NCBI GenBank assembly: GCA_018712405.1
Contig: DVHB01000049.1
Span: forward strand, 1-40,262
DNA from: Candidatus Coproplasma stercoripullorum
GTDB taxonomy: Bacteria > Bacillota > Clostridia > Christensenellales > Borkfalkiaceae
DNA length: 40,262 nucleotides
Reading direction: 5' to 3'
Below the pieces are notes generated by a model. It had not been told where the DNA came from, did no database searches, and saw only the letters and a program-made list of their open reading frames with translations. A program made the translations under genes and the position numbers. This document shows positions 8,950 through 18,859 of the stretch, piece by piece; position 1 is the stretch's first letter; each line of letters begins with the position of its first letter.

Positions 8950-10282
8950 CGGAATAATCCTCCGTTCTGCCATAAAGATTATAGCTGTCGCAACCGGTTA
9001 TCAGCACGTCGTAATACCTGCCCTGCCCCGCGAACGGCGAATTGAACAGCACCTTGCCGTCGATATCCGGCGCTTGGAAGTATGCCCTGCCGCAAAAACA
9101 GCCGTCCTCTTCGCTGATGCCGTCGCACAGCACCTTGAGCTGTTTCCCGACGTGCGCCTTCAGCTTGTTTAAAGATATTTCTCTCTGAACGGCATACATG
9201 TCTCTGACGCGCCGCCGCTTCACCGTGGCAGGGATCTGCCCCTTTATCTTATAGGCAGGCGTGCCCTCCTCCCGAGAATAGGCAAAGAAACCGCAGTTAT
9301 CGAGCTGCGCCTCCCTCAAAAAGCTGCCGAGCGCGGCGCTCTCCTCCTCGGTTTCCGTGGGAAAGCCGCATATAAACGTAGAGCGTATGGCAATCCCCGG
9401 GATCTCTTCGCGCAATTTTTTTACCAGCCCGAGATAAGAGTTTCGCGTGCCGCGCCTGTTCATCATCTTCAGTACTCTGTCTTCGCTGTGCTGGAAAGGA
9501 ATATCGAGATACTTTATTATCTTCGGATTTTGAGCAACGAGCGCTATTAGCTCGTCGTCAATCATCTCAGGGTAGCAATACAATAATCTTACGCTGTTTA
9601 TATTGTCGAGCACTGTCAGCTTCTGTAAAAGTTCACGAAGTTTTTTCTGCCCGTAGAGGTCGATACCATAGCGGGTGACGTCCTGCGCCACCACTATCAG
9701 CTCGGCAACATCGCCCAGCGACTCCGCCTCTTCAAGAAGTTTTTCCATGGGATAGGAAAAATATCCGCCGCGAATCTTCGGTATCAGGCAATATGTGCAC
9801 CTGTTGTTGCAACCGTCGGCTATCTTGAGATAGGCATAGTGCAGAGGCGTAGTTATAACGCGGGCGCATGTGAAGGGGTTTTCGCCCGTGCCCACCATGT
9901 TGCATCTGCCCTCGGCATACGCCCTTTCGAGCGCTTCAAAGAACTTATCGTAGTCGTAGGTACCCAAAAACACGTCAGCCTCGGTGAGCTCATCGTAGAG
10001 CTCGCCGATAAACTTCTGCGGCAGGCAGCCCGTGACCACAAGCTTTTCGAGCACGCCGCTCTGTTTGTATGACGCGCATTCGATTATGGTATCAATGGCC
10101 TCGCGCCGCGCATCCTCCAAAAAGGAGCAGGTGTTTATTATAAGCACCTGCGCCCCGGAAATATCGTTGGTTATTTCACAGCCGCGCGCAACTATCTGCG
10201 CAAGCAATTTTTCGGCGTCTACCCTGTTTTTATCGCACCCGAGCGAAATAAGGCCAAACTTTTTGTGCGAATAATCAGTCAT
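8942..10282 (-). CDS. rimO: Ribosomal protein S12 methylthiotransferase RimO
   Basis: RimO is a radical-SAM enzyme that adds a methylthio group to an aspartate of ribosomal protein S12. The 446-residue protein has the N-terminal UPF0004 domain with three cluster cysteines (about 16, 52 and 86), the radical-SAM motif CNNRCTYC at about 158-165 and a C-terminal TRAM domain. The opening GLISLGCDKNRVD is typical of RimO rather than MiaB. I chose the ATG at 10282 (GGTGA 6 nt upstream) over the GTG at 10291; it overlaps the ftsK stop by 8 bases. rimO upstream of pgsA is common in Clostridia. Confidence 0.95.
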   Translation of the reverse strand: MTDYSHKKFGLISLGCDKNRVDAEKLLAQIVARGCEITNDISGAQVLIINTCSFLEDARREAIDTIIECASYKQSGVLEKLVVTGCLPQKFIGELYDELTEADVFLGTYDYDKFFEALERAYAEGRCNMVGTGENPFTCARVITTPLHYAYLKIADGCNNRCTYCLIPKIRGGYFSYPMEKLLEEAESLGDVAELIVVAQDVTRYGIDLYGQKKLRELLQKLTVLDNINSVRLLYCYPEMIDDELIALVAQNPKIIKYLDIPFQHSEDRVLKMMNRRGTRNSYLGLVKKLREEIPGIAIRSTFICGFPTETEEESAALGSFLREAQLDNCGFFAYSREEGTPAYKIKGQIPATVKRRRVRDMYAVQREISLNKLKAHVGKQLKVLCDGISEEDGCFCGRAYFQAPDIDGKVLFNSPFAGQGRYYDVLITGCDSYNLYGRTEDYSDE

Positions 10283-13200
10283 CGATGTCACCGTAAGTAT
10301 TTATAAATTCGTCAAGCGAAAGAAGCACTTTTCTTGCCTTGGAGCCTTCGGACTTGGTGACATAGTTCATGTTCTCCATCCAGTCGATTATCTTGCAGGC
10401 CTTCATATAGCCTATGGGGAACCTGCGCTGTATCATGGATACGGAGGCCGCGTTAGAGGTAACACAGAATTTCAGCGCTTTCAGATATGTATCGTCTATC
10501 TTGCTCTCGTCGCCGCCGTCCGAACTCTCGGAGATGCTTGCCGCCTGTTCGGGCTCCTCCACCTTATTGATGAAGTCGGAGACGCTTTGGTCGAAGTAGG
10601 TCTCGTTATGCTGTTTGATGAAGTCTGTCACCCTCTGCACTTCGGGAGTATCGACAAAACAGCCCTGTATGCGCATCAGCTCCGGGCGCTCAGCCGAACG
10701 GAAGTACATATCGCCCTTGCCGAGCAGCTTTTCGGCGCCGCCCACGTCGAAGATGGTGCGCGAATCGTCGAATGAGCCCACTTTAAAACCTATCCTTGTG
10801 GGAAGGTTAGACTTGATGAGGCCCGTTATGCAGTCGACAGAGGGGCGCTGCGTTGCGAGGATAAGATGTATGCCGGCCGCACGTGCCTTTTGGACGAGCT
10901 TGATTATCCTGCCCTCTATGTCCTTCTTGGCCTGCAGCATAAGATCGCCGAACTCGTCGAGCACGATGACTATCTTGGGCAGCTTCTCCTGTCCCTCTTC
11001 AAGATGGCTGTTGTATTCGTTTATGTCCTTGGTAGCGACCTTTACCCCTCCCTTGGCGTTTGCGCCCGTCTCGGTCATGTCCTTGAACAGACTGTAGCGG
11101 CGCTCCATCTCCTTAATTGCCCAGTTGAGCGCCTTTATCGCCTTATCTACATCGTAGATTATCTCATTTATCATGAGGTGCGGCAGTTTGTCGTAGCTTA
11201 TGAACTCGACCTGCTTGGGATCGACGAGTATAAAGCGCAGATCTTCGGGACCGTATTTATACAGCAGGCTTATGAGAAGGGAACTCAAACATATCGATTT
11301 ACCGCTGCCGGTAGTACCTGCTACAAGCAGGTGCGGCATCTTGGTGATATCGGGACAGATGCACGCGCCCTCTACGTTTTTGCCGAGGGCGAACGTGAGC
11401 GAATTGGGTTTGGCGTTTGTGTACGCCGTGGAGCGCATCATCGCCTTTAACCCGACCACGCTGCGCTTGGCGTTGGGGACCTCGATAGAGAGGGCACCCT
11501 TTGAGTAGTTGAGGTAAACGTTGACGTTCTCCTTCTTGAGCGCCATGGCTATCGACTCCCTGTATTTGAGAGAGTTTTTGATGTTGGTCCTGTCCTGAAT
11601 TATCACGTCGAACCTGGTTATTGCGGGGCCGACCACGACGTTTGACATTTCACAGCCTACCCTGAAGCCCTCTAAAGTTTCAAGGATTATGCGCTTGCTC
11701 TGCTCTATCTCCGTGGAATCTGCGGCGGTGTATTCGGGATACTCGTCCAGAAGATCCATGGGCGGGCGCACGTATTTTTTCCACACATGGGGCGGCTTCT
11801 GCTCCTCTGCAGTCTGCTGCAAAGGCGCGGAGGAACCTGCCGAAGGCGCCTGCCTTTCGGGCAGGGGCGCGGGTACATTTGAAGAAACCTGGGGCTGCTG
11901 GGGCATGCTCCTCTGCGTCCCCATATCGCGCGAAGGCAAAACGCCCTGGTCGCGCGGCTGCGCGGAGTCGCCACCGAATAATTCCGAACCGGTCTGGCGC
12001 GGCCTTGAAAGGCGCGAACTATCTGGCTCTATCCTGCTCTCGCCGAGGCGGGAATTTGAGGATGAGAACAGCGAAGACAGGCCGCCCGCTCTGCCGCCGT
12101 CCGAGGGGGCGGAATCGCCGCGCGAACGGAACAGACCCGAGGAACTATCGTCCCCGCGCGAACTTTCCGCGGGGGGAGTCTGCCTGAGCGAGGACCCGCC
12201 CGAAGGCTCGCCGAAACCAACTATTTTGCGGTCGGGCTCTTCGCCAGATGGCGCGGACGAACGAGTTATTCCGTCATCGGAAAAACGCGAACTCCTGCGC
12301 GTTAAATCCAATCCTCCAAAATCGTCGGAAAGTTCACCGTCGAACTCGCCCCGCGGCTCAATCAACTCCTCGTCATCGTCCGGCACAGAATTTTCGGCAG
12401 TCCTGCGGGGAAACGTAGAATCGGCGCCGCGCGAATGTCCGAATAAAACATCGTCTATTCTTCTTTCGTCTGAAGAAACCGGTCCTATTCTGTCCGGCTT
12501 TTCATCTCTCGCCGGCAATTCATCGGAACGGTCAGAAACAGGCAGGCCGTCATCAAAATCGTCGTGAAAATCAGGTTCTGTTTCGGGAGCGTCTGTCTCA
12601 AATGTGTCCGATACCGCCGAATGTGAATCAAAATTTTCAGCAACGGTATCGTTTTTATATGAAGAGTAAATACCTGAGGGCTCGTCCACAAGCTTATCTA
12701 CAGGCGCATCACCGTAAATCATGCCTGGAACAGAGGGCGCGGAAGTATTCTCTATACTTCTCTGGTATGCGGCGGTATACGTAGGCGCGGGATTTGAGGC
12801 TGCCTGTATGGTCGAAGGCGCCGATGCGCTCTGCGAAATATTCTGAGAATCTTTCCGCGCGGATGCGGCGGAAGCAACATCAGATACGGGAACAGAAGGA
12901 GCGGGTGTAGCCGCGGGGGCAGGTTTTGCCGCACCTGAAGACGTATAAACAGGTTCTATCTTAGTTCCTGCAGACGGTTTATTGCCCGTGAAACCGCTTA
13001 TGTAACCGCCCTTGTTCCCCGTCTTTACCGGTTGGTTAAAATAGGAATTTTCATCAAAAATCCCATTTCTTCTGTAACTTTCGGCAGCAAACTCGTCACG
13101 ATCAAAAATAATGCGGTTTCCGAGTTTGTCGCGGGAATATTTACTGTCTGACTCAGAAGAGCTTATACCGTGTATTGCGTTGTTATAAGCCTCCTGATTG

Positions 13201-14120
13201 CGCAGATACTCTGCATAAGGGTCGGAATAGGTCTGCACGGGCGCGGAACCGTTTTGATAATCGCCGTACGGCTGTGAAGATGCGCCGAAATCCTGACCGT
13301 AGCCCTGATAAGCATCTTCAACGGGAGCATCATAGCGGCTTTCGTACTGCTGAGGGTACGACGGCTGCACATACTGTCCCGCAAGGCCGTCGTCATAGGC
13401 TGCGGCAGATGTCTGGTCGTACTGCGGAGCGGCTCCTGCATATGGCTGAACCTGCTCGGACACGTGACTCTCCGCCGCCTGATATACAGGCTCTGCCGAA
13501 ACAGGCTGAACTTCGGACGGCTTCACTTCATCTGGTTGCTTTGCCATGGGCACAGCAGATTTTGCGGAAGTGCGCGCGCCTGATCCCTTTGAATAGTGCT
13601 TGCGGAAAGATTTTATCGTAAAGTAGGCGCAGAGCACCGTAAGCAAAGAAAAGATTATGTACGCACCGATAAAAGTCGTGAGACTTGCAACGGGATACAC
13701 CAGTATTGCCGAGAGCACGCCGCCGAAGGTGTACGACGAAAACTGCGCCGAAGCCGCGGAGTCGTAGCAAGCCGATATATAGCTGCCGTCGACGGTGAAG
13801 TCACGCGTGGAAACCGAATGAAAGAGCAAAAACAGCATGTACACGGTGAGCGACAAGAACAGCGCGGGGCGCACCTTTATCTTTATGCGCTTCTCAAACG
13901 TAAGCCATACGCCGAGACATGCCAAAAGAAATACGACAAAGAATGAGCCGTAGCCAAAAGTGCCGTACATGAAATAGCATATAGCCTGTCCGAAACCAGC
14001 AAATATTGCACTGCCGCTGCATATGGCGAGCATGACGATAAGGCAGAACAACAGCAATGCCATACCGAACATTTCCCGCGTAAAGAACAACGATTTACTA
14101 CCTGAATTTTTTTTGTCCAC
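10275..14120 (-). CDS. ftsK: DNA translocase FtsK/SpoIIIE
   Basis: FtsK/SpoIIIE pumps chromosomal DNA through the closing septum. With the GTG start at 14120 (GGAGAG upstream) the protein has about 1281 residues. It has about four membrane helices in the first 180 residues, a low-complexity linker from about 180 to 775 rich in Ser, Pro, Gln, Tyr, Arg and Asp, then the alpha/beta motor domain (Walker A GTTGSGKS at about 933; Walker B IVIVLDEFGDLM) and a C-terminal winged-helix gamma domain that reads DNA polarity sequences (from about 1210; FPIGYMKACKIIDWMENM). SpoIIIE of Bacillus is near 790 residues, so the excess is in the linker. A longer TTG-initiated frame exists but would contain the promoter. 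First gene of the operon. Confidence 0.96.
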   Translation of the reverse strand: MDKKNSGSKSLFFTREMFGMALLLFCLIVMLAICSGSAIFAGFGQAICYFMYGTFGYGSFFVVFLLACLGVWLTFEKRIKIKVRPALFLSLTVYMLFLLFHSVSTRDFTVDGSYISACYDSAASAQFSSYTFGGVLSAILVYPVASLTTFIGAYIIFSLLTVLCAYFTIKSFRKHYSKGSGARTSAKSAVPMAKQPDEVKPSEVQPVSAEPVYQAAESHVSEQVQPYAGAAPQYDQTSAAAYDDGLAGQYVQPSYPQQYESRYDAPVEDAYQGYGQDFGASSQPYGDYQNGSAPVQTYSDPYAEYLRNQEAYNNAIHGISSSESDSKYSRDKLGNRIIFDRDEFAAESYRRNGIFDENSYFNQPVKTGNKGGYISGFTGNKPSAGTKIEPVYTSSGAAKPAPAATPAPSVPVSDVASAASARKDSQNISQSASAPSTIQAASNPAPTYTAAYQRSIENTSAPSVPGMIYGDAPVDKLVDEPSGIYSSYKNDTVAENFDSHSAVSDTFETDAPETEPDFHDDFDDGLPVSDRSDELPARDEKPDRIGPVSSDERRIDDVLFGHSRGADSTFPRRTAENSVPDDDEELIEPRGEFDGELSDDFGGLDLTRRSSRFSDDGITRSSAPSGEEPDRKIVGFGEPSGGSSLRQTPPAESSRGDDSSSGLFRSRGDSAPSDGGRAGGLSSLFSSSNSRLGESRIEPDSSRLSRPRQTGSELFGGDSAQPRDQGVLPSRDMGTQRSMPQQPQVSSNVPAPLPERQAPSAGSSAPLQQTAEEQKPPHVWKKYVRPPMDLLDEYPEYTAADSTEIEQSKRIILETLEGFRVGCEMSNVVVGPAITRFDVIIQDRTNIKNSLKYRESIAMALKKENVNVYLNYSKGALSIEVPNAKRSVVGLKAMMRSTAYTNAKPNSLTFALGKNVEGACICPDITKMPHLLVAGTTGSGKSICLSSLLISLLYKYGPEDLRFILVDPKQVEFISYDKLPHLMINEIIYDVDKAIKALNWAIKEMERRYSLFKDMTETGANAKGGVKVATKDINEYNSHLEEGQEKLPKIVIVLDEFGDLMLQAKKDIEGRIIKLVQKARAAGIHLILATQRPSVDCITGLIKSNLPTRIGFKVGSFDDSRTIFDVGGAEKLLGKGDMYFRSAERPELMRIQGCFVDTPEVQRVTDFIKQHNETYFDQSVSDFINKVEEPEQAASISESSDGGDESKIDDTYLKALKFCVTSNAASVSMIQRRFPIGYMKACKIIDWMENMNYVTKSEGSKARKVLLSLDEFINTYGDIDD

Positions 14121-14187
14121 TTTATATCTCTCCGTGGCGCGCCTGACATATGCCGCGCGCAATCCTACCAAAAATTTTCTATTATCA

Positions 14188-14216
14188 ATTATATCATCTT
14201 GGCCAGCCGAGGGCAA
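14188..14216 (-). promoter_or_regulatory. Promoter of the ftsK-rimO-pgsA-cinA-recA-nadE operon
   Basis: TTGCCC (14211-14216) and a perfect TATAAT (14188-14193) are 17 bp apart on the minus strand. The start site would be near 14181, about 60 nt before the GTG start, which supports the shorter ftsK start. Confidence 0.75.
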
Positions 14217-14335
14217 CAAAATCAAGCTATTTTCTCAAATTATATTATAAAGTCGCACGCGGGCGCGCATGAGGACCTCTAAGCGAAGATACCCGCACGG
14301 CTTTAACTTATGTACCGCACAAATTCCCGTTGCAT

Positions 14336-14367
14336 AAAAAAAAAGCGCGCCGAAAAGCGCGCTTTTT
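14336..14367 (-). terminator. Terminator of ilvC
   Basis: A GCGCGC/GCGCGC stem with a 6-nt loop is flanked by five A on one side and nine U on the other when read on the minus strand, about 20 nt after the ilvC stop. Confidence 0.9.
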
Positions 14368-14387
14368 AAATTCTGCTGCAAACTTTA

Positions 14388-15480
<1,093 letters not shown>

Positions 15481-15508
15481 GCGATATCAGAAAATTGCCG
15501 ATAAAATA

Positions 15509-15524
15509 TTGCATAAGTATGCAA
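15509..15524. promoter_or_regulatory. Palindromic operator candidate
   Basis: TTGCATA and TATGCAA form a perfect 7+7 inverted repeat around AG. It includes the whole -35 box of the plus-strand promoter and lies 29 bp upstream of the divergent ilvC -35. The size suits a dimeric repressor. The cognate protein is unknown. Confidence 0.5.
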
Positions 15525-15537
15525 ATCGTTATATAAT
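15509..15537 (+). promoter_or_regulatory. Promoter of the DUF815 ATPase gene
   Basis: TTGCAT (15509-15514) and TATAAT (15532-15537) with a 17-bp spacer, 35 nt before the ATG. It is divergent from the ilvC promoter. Confidence 0.75.
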
Positions 15538-15572
15538 ATCTTAAAAAATATTTACACAAAACGGATAAAATT

Positions 15573-16757
15573 ATGGAAAACAACATCCTTTCGCTCACCG
15601 TACTGCGCGGACTGCTCGACGACGACCTGTTTGAAGCTCTGTATGCAGCAAAAGAGAACAGTGACGAGCGGTATGCCTGCTCGCTATACGGCGATTTTTT
15701 GAACACGCTGTATTCAAAGGGCGCCGAAACCGACCTGACTGCATACGTATGCAATGCAATTTTATACGACGAAAACGCTTTTTCAATGTGCTGCGCAAAC
15801 GGAAAAACGCCTTCACCGTTCATGGCAAAGGCGTATCTGCGCGATATAAAGCTTATTTTGGACTACATTGCCGAACCTGCATGCGGGCAGGACGAATTTT
15901 TTGCTGTCGGAAAACCGACGCCGCTCTTTGACCTGTCGCTGGGCGACGAGGCATTTATTGCGCGCATCAAAAAGTTTTATAAAAAATACGGATGCGGAAT
16001 GTTTATAAAATACCGCGCGTTCGGCTATGAAAACGACGAACTTGTACCCGTGGAAAACCCCTCGCCAATAACTCTTGCCGAACTTAAGGGCTACGAGCAG
16101 GAAAAGTCTGCTATAGATTCGAACATAGTCAGCTTTTTAAAGGGCCTGCCCTACGGCAACATGCTCTTGTACGGCGACAGGGGAACGGGCAAATCTTCCA
16201 CAATTCATGCCATGCTCAACAAATACTGGAGTCGCGGACTGAGGATTGTTGAACTTAACAAAGAGAACATGCTCGACCTGACGAAGATAAGGCAACGCCT
16301 GATAGACAATCCGCTGAAATTCATAATATTTATAGACGACCTCTCCTTAAACGAGAGCGACGACAAGATATCGGGCCTTAAGGCCGCACTCGAGGGCTCA
16401 GTTGCTGGCAACACTTCAAACACTATGATAGTTGCCACATCGAACAGGCGGCATATCGTAAAGGAAAACTTTTCCGACAGAGAAAATTCCGTTCACGTCA
16501 ACGATTCTCTGCAGGAACAGCTTTCCCTTTCGGACAGGTTCGGCATAACAGTACTGTTCTCCTCCACCGATAAGGCGCAATACCTGGAAATAGTAAAAAA
16601 GCTCGCCGACGACGAGGGACTGCAAGCCGACGACGAACTTATTGCGCTTGCCGAGCGCTGGGCGCTTGTAAAGGGCGGCCGCTCGCCGAGAAGAGCGAGA
16701 CAATTTGTCGACCTGGCAGTATCATGCAGAAAAAGGCATGCAAAAATCGACTTTTAA
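15573..16757 (+). CDS. DUF815 family AAA+ ATPase
   Basis: A 394-residue P-loop ATPase of the DUF815/COG2607 family, whose biological role is not established. The N-terminal 165 residues are helical with no motif I know. The AAA core follows: a family-like block ITLAELKGYEQEK, Walker A GDRGTGKS at 201-208, Walker B FIIFIDDLSL at about 250, sensor-1 type VATSNRRHI, and an arginine-rich C-terminal lid with GGRSPRRARQFVD. The block ENFSDRENSVHVNDSLQEQLSL between Walker B and the lid is typical of the family. ATG start with a weak ribosome site. It stands alone, divergent from ilvC and convergent with murC. No membrane segment is seen; a cytosolic AAA loader or remodeller is the natural reading. 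Confidence 0.85.
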   Translation: MENNILSLTVLRGLLDDDLFEALYAAKENSDERYACSLYGDFLNTLYSKGAETDLTAYVCNAILYDENAFSMCCANGKTPSPFMAKAYLRDIKLILDYIAEPACGQDEFFAVGKPTPLFDLSLGDEAFIARIKKFYKKYGCGMFIKYRAFGYENDELVPVENPSPITLAELKGYEQEKSAIDSNIVSFLKGLPYGNMLLYGDRGTGKSSTIHAMLNKYWSRGLRIVELNKENMLDLTKIRQRLIDNPLKFIIFIDDLSLNESDDKISGLKAALEGSVAGNTSNTMIVATSNRRHIVKENFSDRENSVHVNDSLQEQLSLSDRFGITVLFSSTDKAQYLEIVKKLADDEGLQADDELIALAERWALVKGGRSPRRARQFVDLAVSCRKRHAKIDF

Positions 16758-16805
16758 GTTATCTGTTTTCATCTGTTGTTAAACATAAATCAAATATTAT
16801 TTAAT

Positions 16806-16850
16806 GACGGTTATGTTATATACTATGTGTGGCTTAACCGTCTTTATTTT
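16806..16850 (+). terminator. Terminator between DUF815 gene and murC
   Basis: GACGGTTA (16806-16813) and TAACCGTC (16835-16842) form an 8-bp stem around a 21-nt loop, followed on the plus strand by a T-rich run. An AT-rich flank on the other side may let it serve murC as well. Confidence 0.6.
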
Positions 16851-16865
16851 ATATTAAATCTGCCG

Positions 16866-18203
16866 CTACAGGCTTTCTGTCTGCGCGCTCAGCAGCCCCT
16901 TTGCGATGAAGTATATGTCTCCGGCGCCGAGAAACAGCACGGTATCCCCCTCTCCCGCCGCACTCATAAACTTTAAAATATCCTCCGGGCACTCACCATA
17001 GCGGCTTTTTTTGACTGCGCGTGACAAAGTGAATGCGCAGCCCTCCTCGTCAAAATATTCGCGTGCGGCATAGGTGCGGTAGATGAGAAGGTGGCGCACA
17101 CCCGAAAGCACCGAAACAAATTGTTTGAAAAGATTTTTTGTGCGGGAATAGGTATGCGGCTGAAAGACTACGAAAAGCCTGCCCTCCGTTATCTTTGAAG
17201 CGGTTTTGAGCGCCGCCGAAATTTCTGCGGGATGATGGGCATAGTCTGCGACGCAGCGCGCCCCGCCATAGCTGCCCAAAAGTTGCATGCGTCTTTCCAC
17301 CCCTTCAAACTCCTCCAGCCCGCGCACTATACAGGAAAAATCTATGCCCTCCGCACTCGCAGCGGCGGCTGCCGCAAGCGCATTGAATACGTTATGTTTG
17401 CCGAGAACTTTAAGCCCTATGTCACCGCGTTCTTTGCCGAACGCCGAGAGAGTGAAACTGTATGCGCCTTCACGGCATTCAAGCTCCGTCGCCCGGAAGT
17501 CGGCGCCTCTGCCGCCGCCGAATGTCACAGCGTTGTCAATCTCCGCAGACAATCTGTCCTGCGGCACCACCGCGCACTCTGCACGCGCGGCGAATTTGCG
17601 ATAACAGCAATACAGGTCATCAGCGGAATTGTAACACTCCAGATGATCGGGGTCTGTGCTCAGCACCACGGCAGTATCGGCTCTTAAAGACAGGAAATTT
17701 TTTTTATACTCGCACGCCTCAGTGATAAACCAGTCGTTGCCGAAGGCGCAAAAATTTGAGAACTGAAGAGAATAGCCGCCAATGTGTACGGAAAAGCGTC
17801 TGCCCGCCGCGCTGAATATTGAAGCGAGCATGGCTGTGCATGTAGTTTTGCCATGACAACCCGAAACTGCCACCACTCGCGAAAAGCATGTGCACACCGA
17901 CGCAAGAAACTTTGCACGGGGTATGACAGGCTTTTTCAGCGCACGCGCCAGTTTGAGCTCAGGGTCGTTGCGCGCGACGGCATCTGTATATACAACGGCG
18001 TCGAACCCTGCCAACGCACCCGTGCCGCGCGGATATATTTTTATGCCGCATGACCTCAATGTGTCAGCACACGAAGTATCTCTGTCGCTTCCGCCCACCC
18101 TCTTTTTAGAAAGCGCTGCAAAACGCGCGAGTCCGCTCATGCTGATTCCGCAGATGCCTATGAAGTAAAAACTACCAAATTGCGTCAAAATATTGTCGGT
18201 CAT
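16866..18203 (-). CDS. murC: UDP-N-acetylmuramate-L-alanine ligase
   Basis: MurC adds L-alanine to UDP-MurNAc, the first peptide step of wall precursor synthesis. The 445-residue protein has the Rossmann opening FIGICGISMSGLA, the ATP loop SGCHGKTT (115-121), the domain-3 segment YAHHPAEI and FQPHTYSRTKNLF. Several cysteines are present beyond the usual number. The ATG at 18203 has no clear ribosome site, and the leader is very AT-rich. murC normally lies inside the dcw cluster; here it is beyond ftsZ and separated from it by spoVG on the opposite strand, so it needs its own promoter. I see no strong one. Confidence 0.96.
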   Translation of the reverse strand: MTDNILTQFGSFYFIGICGISMSGLARFAALSKKRVGGSDRDTSCADTLRSCGIKIYPRGTGALAGFDAVVYTDAVARNDPELKLARALKKPVIPRAKFLASVCTCFSRVVAVSGCHGKTTCTAMLASIFSAAGRRFSVHIGGYSLQFSNFCAFGNDWFITEACEYKKNFLSLRADTAVVLSTDPDHLECYNSADDLYCCYRKFAARAECAVVPQDRLSAEIDNAVTFGGGRGADFRATELECREGAYSFTLSAFGKERGDIGLKVLGKHNVFNALAAAAAASAEGIDFSCIVRGLEEFEGVERRMQLLGSYGGARCVADYAHHPAEISAALKTASKITEGRLFVVFQPHTYSRTKNLFKQFVSVLSGVRHLLIYRTYAAREYFDEEGCAFTLSRAVKKSRYGECPEDILKFMSAAGEGDTVLFLGAGDIYFIAKGLLSAQTESL

Positions 18204-18288
18204 ATTAAATTTTATTAAATATTTTGCGTTTATAGCACGCTTTTTAAAATTTTATCCCGAAAAATATTAAAAATTAACGAAAAAGCTA

Positions 18289-18317
18289 TTGAAATTTTCA
18301 TTATTTTATTGTAAAAT
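18289..18317 (+). promoter_or_regulatory. Promoter of spoVG
   Basis: TTGAAA (18289-18294) and TAAAAT (18312-18317), 17-bp spacer. A second pair, TTGTAA (18309-18314) and TATAGT (18332-18337), also has 17 bp, but would start transcription inside the GGAGGT ribosome site, so the upstream pair is preferred. Confidence 0.6.
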
Positions 18318-18351
18318 GATTTCCAGTAAAGTATAGTCTGGAGGTAGCGCT

Positions 18352-18618
18352 ATGAAAATCTCAGACATACGAATCAGATTAGTCAGCAAGGAGGACAATA
18401 AACTTAAGGCTGTTGCCTCGATAACTATCGAAGATTGCTTTGCAGTCCACGATATCAAGATTATCGAAGGCAACGACGGCGTATTTATTGCCATGCCGAG
18501 CAGAAAAACTAATGATGGCGACTATAAGGATATTGCACATCCGCTTAATACCGAGACCCGAGACAAGATAAAAGAGGCAGTCCTTACGGCTTACTTTGAC
18601 GCACTCAATAATAAATGA
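18352..18618 (+). CDS. spoVG: Septation regulator SpoVG
   Basis: SpoVG is a small RNA/DNA-binding regulator that affects septation, sporulation and, in some Firmicutes, virulence. The 88-residue protein has the full family pattern: ISDIRIRLV, KLKAVASITIEDCFAVHDIKIIEG, GVFIAMPSRK and AHPLNTETRDKI near the C-terminus. The start ATG has GGAGGT 6 nt upstream. It is the only plus-strand gene between ftsZ and murC and has its own promoter and terminator. In Bacillus spoVG sits between purR/yabJ and glmU, so this site, within the division cluster, is unusual. Confidence 0.95.
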   Translation: MKISDIRIRLVSKEDNKLKAVASITIEDCFAVHDIKIIEGNDGVFIAMPSRKTNDGDYKDIAHPLNTETRDKIKEAVLTAYFDALNNK

Positions 18619-18660
18619 GCTTTCCTTGGTTTGAACAGACGATGCTTGATTTGTAGGGGA

Positions 18661-18690
18661 AAAATGCGACCGCTTTGCGGTCGCATTTTT
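18661..18690 (+). terminator. Terminator of spoVG
   Basis: A 13-bp perfect stem AAAATGCGACCGC/GCGGTCGCATTTT with a 3-nt loop; its flanks give A and T runs, so it is bidirectional in form. It lies about 42 nt after the spoVG stop. Confidence 0.85.
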
Positions 18691-18753
18691 CATTGTCGTA
18701 AAACCCGGGGCACTGCCGAATATTTACCTTTAAACCCTTTGCTGTTTCCAATA

Positions 18754-18782
18754 AAAAAGGCGGCAAAATCTGCCGCCTTTTT
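18754..18782 (-). terminator. Terminator of ftsA-ftsZ
   Basis: A 12-bp perfect stem AAAAAGGCGGCA/TGCCGCCTTTTT with a 5-nt loop, about 80 nt after the ftsZ stop on the minus strand and extended by another U. The bases between it and the spoVG terminator hold no gene. Confidence 0.85.
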
Positions 18783-18859
18783 AAATTCATCGATCGATTT
18801 GCTGTAACTTAAGCACAGACAACCGAAAACATCGCAAGTAATCTTCACAATGTAAAAAC

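Noticed and set aside
11689-12567. Plus-strand 292-codon open frame
   Set aside because: Antisense to the low-complexity FtsK linker; Ser/Pro/Arg-rich content mirrors the linker codons and no motif or ribosome site is present.
18309-18337. Second promoter (TTGTAA-17-TATAGT) for spoVG
   Set aside because: Its start site would fall inside the ribosome site; the upstream TTGAAA-17-TAAAAT is better placed.
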